Made by a program: the position numbers and the translations under genes. Positions 51,384 through 59,043 of a stretch of 64,000 nt of DNA are shown piece after piece. Positions within the stretch are counted from its first letter, which is position 1. Every line of letters begins with the position of its first letter. The stretch is from Thiomicrorhabdus sp963677355. Lineage in GTDB: Bacteria > Pseudomonadota > Gammaproteobacteria > Thiomicrospirales > Thiomicrospiraceae. Under the pieces are notes generated by a model. The model saw only the letters and a list, made by a program, of their open reading frames with translations, did not search any database and was not told the DNA's origin. The stretch is from assembly GCA_963677355.2 (NCBI GenBank), contig CAXXXQ010000003.1, positions 124,001 through 188,000 on the forward strand, given 5' to 3'.

Positions 51384-52799
51384 TTAGTCTGAGTTTACGG
51401 TATTAACGAGAGTAAGAGTAAAGCAGTTGCCTTGTTCTCCGCTTTCAAAATCCAACTCTCCATGATGTTTTTTGATAATGGATTCGACAATAATCAATCC
51501 GAGTCCTAGGCCACCTGACTGGTTGTGCTTGGGTTCCGTTGTAATCGGATTGTCGATGTGAACGCCTTGATCGCAAATCGATATTTTCGCCTCGGTCAGA
51601 GACGGACGCAGAGCAAATGTAATCTCTCCTTGACCATGTTTGATGGCATTATCCAACAAGTTTCTAATGGCACGCTCCAATTGGTTAGGGTCAAACATTT
51701 GCATCACATCGGTTGCAATTTCGGTATGAAATAGGGTGTCTGGATAGTTAGCTTGATAGTGCTGAATGATGTCAAAACAGAACTCGCTGAGTGACAGTTT
51801 TTGCAGTGCCGGTTCTACTCCGCCAACGTCGAGTTTGGAATATTCAAACAGCTGGTCTAGGTAGTGTTTGAGTTTTTGTCCGTTCTGATAAGCAATCGTT
51901 AAATATTCATTTGGCGACGCTTGTTGTTGCAGTAATTCCATATAGCCGAGCATATTGGTCAAAGGTGTTCTTAAATCATGCGATAGTCCGGAGATCATAA
52001 AGCGGCGTTGCCGATCGTTTTTTTCCAGTCGAGCAATTTGTTGCTGGATTTGGATCGACATTTCGGCAAAAGTTTGATCAAGCTGGTCGATTTCGTCGCT
52101 AAGCTGTGCCGGGTAATTTACTGCGCTGCCCGGTTGTTGTTTGAAGTGTTCGACTTTGTTGGTGAGCTTGGTGACTCGATTGGTCAGGCGGTAGAAAATC
52201 AAGCCGCTTAACAACAGCCCGATAAAAAGGCTGGACAGGAAAGACCAGCCGCTTAATTCCAGCAAAATACTCTCCTGAAGCTGTCGGTTGGCTTCTTGTT
52301 CGATACTGTCTTGGATGATGACATAAAGTATCGATTCGGGTGCTTCTTTGTTAGGCAGATAGGCGGCAGAGAACGGTTTTTGGCCTTCCATTTTACGCGG
52401 GTCGTCGGCATACAAAAAATCCGCGTTATTGCCTTGAATATGTTTGATGACCGGTGCGATATCAATCTTTGAACGTTTGATTTTTTTGGCGTCCGCCGCG
52501 TATTCGAGTATGTTGCCTTGAAGATCGAGAAGGTAGATCTCTAAATGCGGATTGAGCAGCATATAGTGTCTGAATACCGAGGAGATGGCTTCTTTATCCA
52601 AACGGCCGTGATCGACAAGGCGATGGTCTTCAATGATCGAGTCCGCAACGTGAATATGGATTCGGGTCTGAACCTGTTGCAGATAGTGATTGGATAAGGT
52701 CAAACTGATAAAAAGATAGCTAAGCCCCATCAGGATGAAGACGAGTAGCAGCCATAAACCGTAACGAATGATGAGTTTGGAACTTTGAGTTCGGATCAC
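51384..52799 (-). CDS. Sensor histidine kinase (OmpR-partner type)
   Basis: A 471-residue inner-membrane kinase: first membrane helix about residues 14-36, a periplasmic domain of about 140 residues, second helix near 185-207, HAMP, HisKA with SHDLRTPLTN, then HATPase with NLLDNAIKHG and GLGLGLIIVESI. The start is a GTG at 52799 that overlaps the regulator stop by four bases (GTGA) with GGAGG before it. A longer frame to 52835 would overlap the regulator more and adds no membrane feature. It senses an unknown periplasmic signal. Confidence 0.92.
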   Translation of the reverse strand: MIRTQSSKLIIRYGLWLLLVFILMGLSYLFISLTLSNHYLQQVQTRIHIHVADSIIEDHRLVDHGRLDKEAISSVFRHYMLLNPHLEIYLLDLQGNILEYAADAKKIKRSKIDIAPVIKHIQGNNADFLYADDPRKMEGQKPFSAAYLPNKEAPESILYVIIQDSIEQEANRQLQESILLELSGWSFLSSLFIGLLLSGLIFYRLTNRVTKLTNKVEHFKQQPGSAVNYPAQLSDEIDQLDQTFAEMSIQIQQQIARLEKNDRQRRFMISGLSHDLRTPLTNMLGYMELLQQQASPNEYLTIAYQNGQKLKHYLDQLFEYSKLDVGGVEPALQKLSLSEFCFDIIQHYQANYPDTLFHTEIATDVMQMFDPNQLERAIRNLLDNAIKHGQGEITFALRPSLTEAKISICDQGVHIDNPITTEPKHNQSGGLGLGLIIVESIIKKHHGELDFESGEQGNCFTLTLVNTVNSD

Positions 52800-53503
52800 A
52801 GAGCCTCCGGGTTGAGTCGATAGCCGACACCCCATACCGTTTCCAGTATTTTAGGGTTGGCGGGGTCGGATTCCAGTTTTTTGCGTAGCCGGTTTAGATG
52901 TGAATTAACCGTGTGTTCGTAACCGTCGTGATGCAGTTCCCACACCTGTTCCAGCAAATCTAATCTGCTGAAAACCCGATTTGGATGGCGGGCAAACAGG
53001 GTTAATAAATCGAACTCTTTAGAAGTCAGGTTGAGCGGTGTTTTATCTAAAAAAACCTGATGCTGGACAATATTAATATTCAATTTACCGACTCGAATTT
53101 CGGATTCGTTCGGCTTGAGTGTCGTGTTTAATTGATAACGTCTGAGTAACGCTTTGATACGCGCTTTAAGTTCGGCGAGACCGAACGGTTTATTCAGATA
53201 GTCGTCGGCTCCTAATTCGAGACCCAAAACCCGGTCGATTTCGTCCGAACGGGCCGAGATAATCAAAACGGGAACCTGTTCGTGAGCACTACGGATTTTA
53301 CGACAATAGTCCAAACCGTCTCCGTCGGGTAAGGATAAATCCAATACAATCAGATCAACTTGATGGGTGTCTAAGTAGTCATTAGCATCGGAAAGCTTAT
53401 CAAAGTGGGTACTCGATCCGTTAAGTGTGGCAATTTGCAGTGCGACTAGATGTGCAATGTCCGGATCGTCTTCAATAATTAGACAGTGAAAAGTGCTTGT
53501 CAT
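52796..53503 (-). CDS. Response regulator, OmpR/PhoB family
   Basis: A 235-residue regulator: receiver domain with phosphoacceptor Asp in LIVLDLSLPDGDGL, the Lys switch in LNKPFG, and a winged-helix DNA-binding domain with LTSKEFDLLTLFARHPNRVFSR and VDSHLNRLRKKLE-type (here VNSHLNRLRKKLE). ATG 53503 is chosen; a TTG 12 bases upstream is possible. It is coupled to the kinase by a four-base overlap. The cytochrome P460 gene upstream on the same strand may be its target, but a terminator stands between them. Confidence 0.93.
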   Translation of the reverse strand: MTSTFHCLIIEDDPDIAHLVALQIATLNGSSTHFDKLSDANDYLDTHQVDLIVLDLSLPDGDGLDYCRKIRSAHEQVPVLIISARSDEIDRVLGLELGADDYLNKPFGLAELKARIKALLRRYQLNTTLKPNESEIRVGKLNINIVQHQVFLDKTPLNLTSKEFDLLTLFARHPNRVFSRLDLLEQVWELHHDGYEHTVNSHLNRLRKKLESDPANPKILETVWGVGYRLNPEAL

Positions 53504-53520
53504 AGTTTGATCCAATTATA

Positions 53521-53555
53521 AAAAAGCGTTTCCATTTTAACTGAAACGCTTTTTA
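53521..53555 (-). terminator. Terminator between cytochrome P460 gene and response regulator
   Basis: AAAAAGCGTTTC pairs with GAAACGCTTTTT around a ten-base loop. It is symmetrical, and it follows the P460 gene by 19 bases. Confidence 0.85.
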
Positions 53556-53573
53556 TAGATTGGTTTGGATAAG

Positions 53574-54113
53574 TTACTTAATGCGTTTCGGCATAATGGC
53601 AGGTTTAGTAAATACCCAATCTTGCCCTTTAACCGGCGTGTGACAAGCCACACAGGAAGCGGAAGCGGATTTTGCGTCTTGACCAAACGGTTTTTGTTCG
53701 GTCCCTAACCAGCGCGCCCAGCCCCAGCCGCCGGTATCAGCCCATTTTTCGGCATCCTTAAACATGAACTCGGCATGAATGAATTCGCCCGGTACGGTAG
53801 CCGCTTTCCAGTGTTCATCCTGACGATCTTTCCAGACCATTTTTCCTAAGATGGTGCCTTTAGGCCAAGGATTAGTTTGTCCGTCTTCAATTGCTTTGAT
53901 GGCGATCGGGTTGCCGACAATGGCTCTAAGACTTTTATGGTCTTCGCGGTGGGAAACGGCAACGACGGCCCAATCTTGATAGCCTTTCGGAAAGGCGATG
54001 CCGTTTGCGGTGTCGGCCGGAACCGGCATGCTTTCGGTCATGGCATTCGCATTCAAGACTGTAGCGGAGCACAGAATGCATATGGGTAAGACAAGTTTTT
54101 TTAGAGATTTCAT
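53574..54113 (-). CDS. Cytochrome P460-like periplasmic c-type heme protein
   Basis: A 179-residue secreted protein with a signal peptide (cleavage near NANAMTES), the P460-like core FPKGYQDWAVVAVSHRED...RAIVGNPIAI, GFGxW-like WGWARWLG, and one heme c motif CVACH (154-158) close to the C-terminus. P460 cytochromes oxidise hydroxylamine or NO in ammonia and methane oxidisers; in other bacteria the function is uncertain, often nitrosative stress. It lies upstream of a two-component system. The cross-link Lys of true P460 cannot be confirmed by eye. Confidence 0.82.
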   Translation of the reverse strand: MKSLKKLVLPICILCSATVLNANAMTESMPVPADTANGIAFPKGYQDWAVVAVSHREDHKSLRAIVGNPIAIKAIEDGQTNPWPKGTILGKMVWKDRQDEHWKAATVPGEFIHAEFMFKDAEKWADTGGWGWARWLGTEQKPFGQDAKSASASCVACHTPVKGQDWVFTKPAIMPKRIK

Positions 54114-54350
54114 GGTGATTTCCTTTTAGTAAGTGGGTCGGGATCATTCTCTTTACGTAGCGTCGGGAAATCCTCACAAAAGGTTCACAAATGTGTGTTT
54201 TTTAATGAACGTATTTGCAATGCCTCTAGATTGATTTGGACATGCAGGCGTTATGTTCGGATCGGAAGGCGGCGTTATGCCTGATAGATTTAGGTTTTAA
54301 TCTATAAAATTATCTTATTGGTAACTATCAAGTTCGTAAATTACCATGGA

Positions 54351-54368
54351 TTAGAATCTTTATTCTAA
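54351..54368. promoter_or_regulatory. Palindrome before the DsrE-like gene
   Basis: TTAGAAT-CTTT-ATTCTAA, perfect seven-base arms, ends 16 bases before the start codon. It could be an operator or a leader hairpin close to the ribosome site. Confidence 0.4.
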
Positions 54369-54384
54369 TTTGCAACGGAGCATA

Positions 54385-54909
54385 ATGATGTCTTTCACCA
54401 GAAATACGATTTCCCGGGTTTTCTTTTCTTTTTCCCTACTTTTTTCATTGCTAATCTTGTCGATGCCAAGCAATGCCTCTGAGTTAAATAATAAAGAGGC
54501 GATGCAGGGATTGAAGACTATGCATGTCATCTACGATATTCGTAAATCGACTCCTAACGCCATGTTGGTTTATCTAAAAGGCATTGAATCGAACCGAGTC
54601 AACTTGATCAAAGAGGGCGTTGAACCGCATCAGCGCATCGTATTCATTGCTAAAGCGGTGAAATTCATTACTACAGAGCCTTCAGAAGAGGTTGCGATGG
54701 AATACGGCGAGGTGTTAGAGAAAGTTGCCGCTCAGATTAAACGTCTGGTTGAATTGGGCGTTAAGATGGAAGTCTGCTCGGCGGCAACCGCGGCTTTCAA
54801 TGTAGATAACGATACCCTGTTACCGGGCATTAAAGTGGTCAGATCAGGTTTTCTTTCCGTGATGGGCTGGCAGGCGCAAGGTTATCAGTTAGTGCCGGTA
54901 TATGACTAA
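54385..54909 (+). CDS. Secreted DsrE-family protein
   Basis: About 174 residues with a signal peptide (SFSLLFSLLILSMPSNASE), then a DsrE/DsrF-like fold: MHVIYDIRKSTPNAMLVYLKGIES, RIVFIAKAVKFI and LVELGVKMEVCSAATAAF with the conserved Cys. Cytoplasmic DsrE proteins carry sulfur; periplasmic single-domain members are common in sulfur oxidisers but little studied. Starts at 54385 or 54388 both fit the CGGAG site. It diverges from the P460 gene, suggesting a shared regulatory region. Confidence 0.8.
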   Translation: MMSFTRNTISRVFFSFSLLFSLLILSMPSNASELNNKEAMQGLKTMHVIYDIRKSTPNAMLVYLKGIESNRVNLIKEGVEPHQRIVFIAKAVKFITTEPSEEVAMEYGEVLEKVAAQIKRLVELGVKMEVCSAATAAFNVDNDTLLPGIKVVRSGFLSVMGWQAQGYQLVPVYD

Positions 54910-54933
54910 TTGTTCAGTCTAATTTTTGATACG

Positions 54934-57246
54934 TCAACTCAGCTCTAAAAGATGGTTGTGTTTTGACTTGGCATTATTGTCGAGGATAAATGATTTCAGT
55001 TCCGACTTGGTGAGCGGTTTGGCGTAGTGATAACCTTGATAGAGATCGCAACCGAATTTTTGCAGGGTTTTCGCTTGATGTTCCAGTTCGACCCCCTCGG
55101 CAACCGTGTAGATTCCCATTTTTCTTGCCATATCGATGATGTTTTCGATCAGTCCGCAGTCTTCCGAGTTTTCGAGCAGATCGTCGACAAACATTTTGTC
55201 TATTTTCAGTTCGTTGATCGGAAGTTTTCTTAATAAGCTTAATGACGAAAAGCCGGTGCCGAAGTCATCTAAGGCAAGTTTGATACCGTGCTCTTTAAAG
55301 GCTTCCAGCGTTGGCAGCACTCTCGCCAGAGATTCGATAAATAGGGATTCGGTTACCTCAATAGTGATCTGGCTAGGTTCCAATTTGCTGTCCAGAATGG
55401 CTTGGGTTAGCTCTTCACATTGGTTCGCGTCCATAAATTGGGCGACCGATACATTAATTGAAAGGTGAAAACGGCAATTGAGGTTTTGCTGAAGTTGGCG
55501 AATTTCTTGTAAGGCTGTTTGTGCAATATAGCTGCCAAGTTGCGGCATGATGCCAATCTCTTCGGCAACCGGAATGAATTCGTTTGGCGGGATGCGTCCC
55601 AGTTGCGGGTTATACCATCGAACCAGCGCTTCAACTCCATAGATATCATTATCTGCAGTCAACTGAGGTTGATAGGTTAGGTAGATCTCTTGGTTGCGCA
55701 CAGCACTGCGCAGGTGGTGTTCGATTTCGGTTTTGCGTTTCAGTTGTTTTGCCAACTCGCTAGAGAATACTTCAATGCTGTTTTTACGTTTTTTGGCTTG
55801 ATACATGGCGATATCGGCATGGCTTAGAGCGGTATCGAGAGACGGATCGTCCGGATAGGCATAGGCAATACCGATACTGGCTCCGATATTAAAGCGCATT
55901 TTATCGACCAAATAGGTTTCCGATAAGGTCTGGATAATCGACTGAGCCACTTTTCTTTCAGATTGCTTATCAAACAGTAATACCACGAATTCATCACCGC
56001 CAAACCGAATGATTTGTTCCGATTCGCTTACAAAGCTTTGCAGGCGATTCGCGACTTGAACCAGTAATTTGTCACCGATGGCGTGCCCGAAAGTATCGTT
56101 AATGTTCTTAAAATTATCCAAATCGACAAATAGTACTTTTATCAGCTGGTTTATGCCGTCTTTGTTGTTGAATTTATGGTTGAGATGGTTGCGGTTATAT
56201 AGACCCGTCAGCGGGTCGTGATTGGCCTGAAATAAGAGTTTTTGTCTGGTTGCCGCCTCATAACGAGAGAATGATTTAATTAAACCGAAAATCATCAGAT
56301 TGGATAGCACAAAAATCAATAAATACTGGCTAGCTTCGCTGATCAAACTACTGTAGAGCATGTCTTTGGGTTCGGAAATGATAGTCCAAACGCCGTAGCT
56401 CGGATCGTAAGCGGCACTTTCTATGACGGTTCTCTGGAAAAACGGCGAGTGACGTTCTAAGTGAAATGAGGTGTTTTGCGGGCTGTGCTGGGCTTCTGCT
56501 AATGTTTTTCCGTAAATTTTTTCAAATGTTGTATTGATATCGGCAATGGTTTGCGGTTGCGTCGCATTGGCATAGAATGAATGATAGTCTTGCGCTTGTA
56601 AGCCGCTCATATAAAGGCGGAAGTGGTTGTGTGCATTGATAAACGTGACCCGTCTGTCCCCTCGGAAATCGGTCTCGTCAAAGAGAGTGCCGTTGTCCAC
56701 TCGTAGTCCGGTGGTCATGACGGCGACCACTTGGCCGTTTTCATCTCTAAGTGCTTTTCGAATCGGAATCGCCCAGTGACTTCCGGCTTTAAAATTATAG
56801 GTGTTTCCCAATACCAGACGATGGCTTTGTAAGGTACGTAAAAAGCTGTCTCGGGTGACCTCTTGATCCAATAGGTTCTTAAGTTGACTCGTGTTGATGT
56901 TATCGCTGACGGCGATAAAGTCCCCTTCAGGATTAGCCAGACCAAAGCCACCTAGAGATGGATTAACAGCAAGCATCTTTTTTAACAGGTTATGTACGGT
57001 ATGTTTATTCTGGTAGTGGTCGTTTTCGATCAGCTGATTGCCGAGCAGATCGAGTAAGAGTTCGTATTCGAGCAGTTTGGAATGAAGGTTATGCGAAAGC
57101 AGTTTAGATAAGGCGCCTTGTTCACTGTATTTCTCATGCTTGAGATCTTGATATTTACCGTAAGTGAGCAAAATCAAAACAATTGTGTTGGCAGCTAAAA
57201 TCAGGTAAAAAATGGACCAGCTATTTTTTAAATTCAGGCTAAACAT
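54934..57246 (-). CDS. Membrane-bound GGDEF-EAL protein with periplasmic sensor
   Basis: A 770-residue protein: membrane helix near 10-27, a large periplasmic region to about 308 that looks like a dCACHE sensor, a second helix, a GGDEF domain with intact FGGDEF, and an EAL domain with all usual elements: EALVRW, NVSVAQF, TEVT-like EVTESLF, LDDFGTGFSSL, KIDKMFV, EGVE and QGYHYAKP. Both synthesis and breakdown of c-di-GMP are possible; the intact EAL favours phosphodiesterase output. Single gene. Confidence 0.92.
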   Translation of the reverse strand: MFSLNLKNSWSIFYLILAANTIVLILLTYGKYQDLKHEKYSEQGALSKLLSHNLHSKLLEYELLLDLLGNQLIENDHYQNKHTVHNLLKKMLAVNPSLGGFGLANPEGDFIAVSDNINTSQLKNLLDQEVTRDSFLRTLQSHRLVLGNTYNFKAGSHWAIPIRKALRDENGQVVAVMTTGLRVDNGTLFDETDFRGDRRVTFINAHNHFRLYMSGLQAQDYHSFYANATQPQTIADINTTFEKIYGKTLAEAQHSPQNTSFHLERHSPFFQRTVIESAAYDPSYGVWTIISEPKDMLYSSLISEASQYLLIFVLSNLMIFGLIKSFSRYEAATRQKLLFQANHDPLTGLYNRNHLNHKFNNKDGINQLIKVLFVDLDNFKNINDTFGHAIGDKLLVQVANRLQSFVSESEQIIRFGGDEFVVLLFDKQSERKVAQSIIQTLSETYLVDKMRFNIGASIGIAYAYPDDPSLDTALSHADIAMYQAKKRKNSIEVFSSELAKQLKRKTEIEHHLRSAVRNQEIYLTYQPQLTADNDIYGVEALVRWYNPQLGRIPPNEFIPVAEEIGIMPQLGSYIAQTALQEIRQLQQNLNCRFHLSINVSVAQFMDANQCEELTQAILDSKLEPSQITIEVTESLFIESLARVLPTLEAFKEHGIKLALDDFGTGFSSLSLLRKLPINELKIDKMFVDDLLENSEDCGLIENIIDMARKMGIYTVAEGVELEHQAKTLQKFGCDLYQGYHYAKPLTKSELKSFILDNNAKSKHNHLLELS

Positions 57247-57821
57247 ACTTGGGTAAAGTGCCTTATGAACAAATGTCTTTTATGGGGTATTAATGTTGTT
57301 GATAGACTATATGCTATCTATTTGGAATAAACCAGTGTTACCTGCTTTTTATTCTCAAAGTGTTTGAATTATTGGGTTTTATTACTTATTGGTTTCGGCT
57401 AATCCTCCTGTCTATGAAAAAACGCTAGCCAGTGGTGTTTGGCTATTGATGATTAGTCATGGATCAAAATCATTTAACAGAGGGTGAACCGAGTTTGCTT
57501 AAATTATAGCGTTTATTCCGTTTGTTTGACGGCTCAAAATCGGCTTTCATTTCTTAATGAACAATGACTATATCTTATATGTAGGAAAATAAATGATTTT
57601 ATTGTTGTTTATGTAATATGTTGATAATTAAGTAAAAAGTCTATTTCTTGTTTTCTCAATACTTTTTAAGAGCATGATATTAGCCATAAAATTTAGCTTG
57701 AGTTCCGGATTTAAATCATTAATCTGAAGTTAAGGACGCATTAGACCTTTCTAATATTATGGGTGACAAGCAGAAAGGTTTAACTTCGCATTTCCTTTAA
57801 TTGATAACTAGGAGTTCAACG
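57247..57821. promoter_or_regulatory. Long upstream region of soxY with an inverted repeat
   Basis: 575 bases without a supported gene (longest frames under 25 codons). About 45 bases before soxY lies a perfect inverted repeat ACCTTTCT (57745-57752)/AGAAAGGT (57772-57779) with a 19-base spacer, suited to an operator or leader hairpin. The rest is strongly A+T-rich. The region is unusually long for this compact genome. Confidence 0.5.
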
Positions 57822-58289
57822 ATGAAACGTAGATCATTTTTAAAAAGTACTTTGGCGACCGGTGCGGCAGTGGTAGCTGCAAATGCAGGTCTTTTAACTC
57901 CAACTTCAGTTTTGGCCGATTGGAACAAAAAAGCGTTTGAAGCCAAAACAACTGACGACGCACTGAGCAGTGTATATGGATCGGCGGGAGCGGCGGATTC
58001 CGGTGATATTAAATTAAAGGCGCCTGCCATTGCTGAAAACGGTGCGGTGACTCCGGTGACAGTGGATGCTTCGGCACTAAGCGGAGTGGAATCTATTGCG
58101 ATTTTGGCCAGTAAAAACCCGATGCCTCTGGTCTGTGAATATACATTCGGAGCTGGAGCAGTCGGTTATGTATCAACCCGTATTAAGATGGGACAGACCA
58201 TGAACGTGATTGCGGTTGTTAAAGCCGGTGACAAGCTGCTTAAAGCCGAACAAGAAGTGAAAGTTACTATTGGTGGATGTGGTGGTTAG
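57822..58289 (+). CDS. soxY: Thiosulfate-oxidation carrier protein SoxY
   Basis: A 155-residue periplasmic protein with a twin-arginine signal (MKRRSFLKSTLATGA). The C-terminus is GGCGG, where the Cys carries sulfur intermediates on a swinging arm during Sox-type thiosulfate oxidation. It is partnered with SoxZ encoded 152 bases downstream. AGGAG precedes the ATG at 57822. The absence of soxXAB or soxCD nearby fits the scattered sox genes reported for Thiomicrospira relatives. Confidence 0.97.
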   Translation: MKRRSFLKSTLATGAAVVAANAGLLTPTSVLADWNKKAFEAKTTDDALSSVYGSAGAADSGDIKLKAPAIAENGAVTPVTVDASALSGVESIAILASKNPMPLVCEYTFGAGAVGYVSTRIKMGQTMNVIAVVKAGDKLLKAEQEVKVTIGGCGG

Positions 58290-58441
58290 TTAAAAAAGGT
58301 TATTTTGCCCAGTTTCGTTGTTGCTTTGTGACTTCTGTTTCTCAAGCGCCTGGAAACCGAACAAAATCCAGCTTTTTTAAACTAAATTACTAACTTAAAC
58401 ATTACACACTTAGATCAAAGAATTTTGAAAAGGATAATATC

Positions 58442-58753
58442 ATGAGTATTAAAATCAGAATGCGTGGTAAATCAAAAGGTGGCGTGGCCGAAGTGAAAGC
58501 GCTAATTAAACATCCAATGGAATCCGGTGCTCGTATGAACAAGAAAACCGGTAAGCCTTATCCGGCTAAGTATATTGATATGGTTGAAGTATCGGTTAAC
58601 GGTACTAAAGCGGTTGATGCACAATGGTCGGGCGCTGTTTCGGCCAACCCTTATATGGCGGTTAAAGTTAACGCCAATGCAGGAGATGAAGTCACCGTTA
58701 GTTTGACTGACAATACCGGAGATAAAGGCACTAGCTCGATCAAGCTGAAGTAA
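58442..58753 (+). CDS. soxZ: Thiosulfate-oxidation protein SoxZ
   Basis: A 103-residue SoxZ without signal peptide, exported with SoxY by the Tat route in studied systems. Typical features are KIRMRGKSKGGVAEVKALIKHPMESG, NKKTGKPYPAKYI and the C-terminal GDKGTSSIKLK. It forms the SoxYZ heterodimer. AAAAGGA lies before the ATG. The 152-base gap after soxY holds no terminator, so co-transcription is expected. Confidence 0.97.
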   Translation: MSIKIRMRGKSKGGVAEVKALIKHPMESGARMNKKTGKPYPAKYIDMVEVSVNGTKAVDAQWSGAVSANPYMAVKVNANAGDEVTVSLTDNTGDKGTSSIKLK

Positions 58754-58775
58754 CCTTATCCCGTCTTCTCTATCC

Positions 58776-58812
58776 ATCCCCGGCGACCGGTTTGGTCATC
58801 GGGGATTTTTAT
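58776..58812 (+). terminator. Terminator after soxZ
   Basis: CCCCG..ACC pairs with GGT..CGGGG, followed by GATTTTTATTA, 23 bases after soxZ. Confidence 0.78.
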
Positions 58813-59043
58813 TATCTGCAATCGGTCGACTACCGGAGTTGCCAAATGAGTTGTTTGATAACGGTCTTGGTTTGACCGTTACCGGGGCGGAAAATCATTC
58901 CCGTTTTGCATTTTTTATATTTATTTTCGTGGTTGTTTTAAAAAAATAATTTTTTTTTGGAATAAATTTATTTTTCCTTTGTTTATAGGGTTATGAGTGT
59001 TCGATCTACTTGAAACACCATATCTATCGTCAAAGGAGCGAAA

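Noticed and set aside
59006..59031. ECF-like promoter (TGAAAC ... CGTC) before the large lipoprotein gene
   Set aside because: The spacer is only about 11 bases, too short for an ECF promoter, so it cannot be used to place the gene in the sigma regulon.
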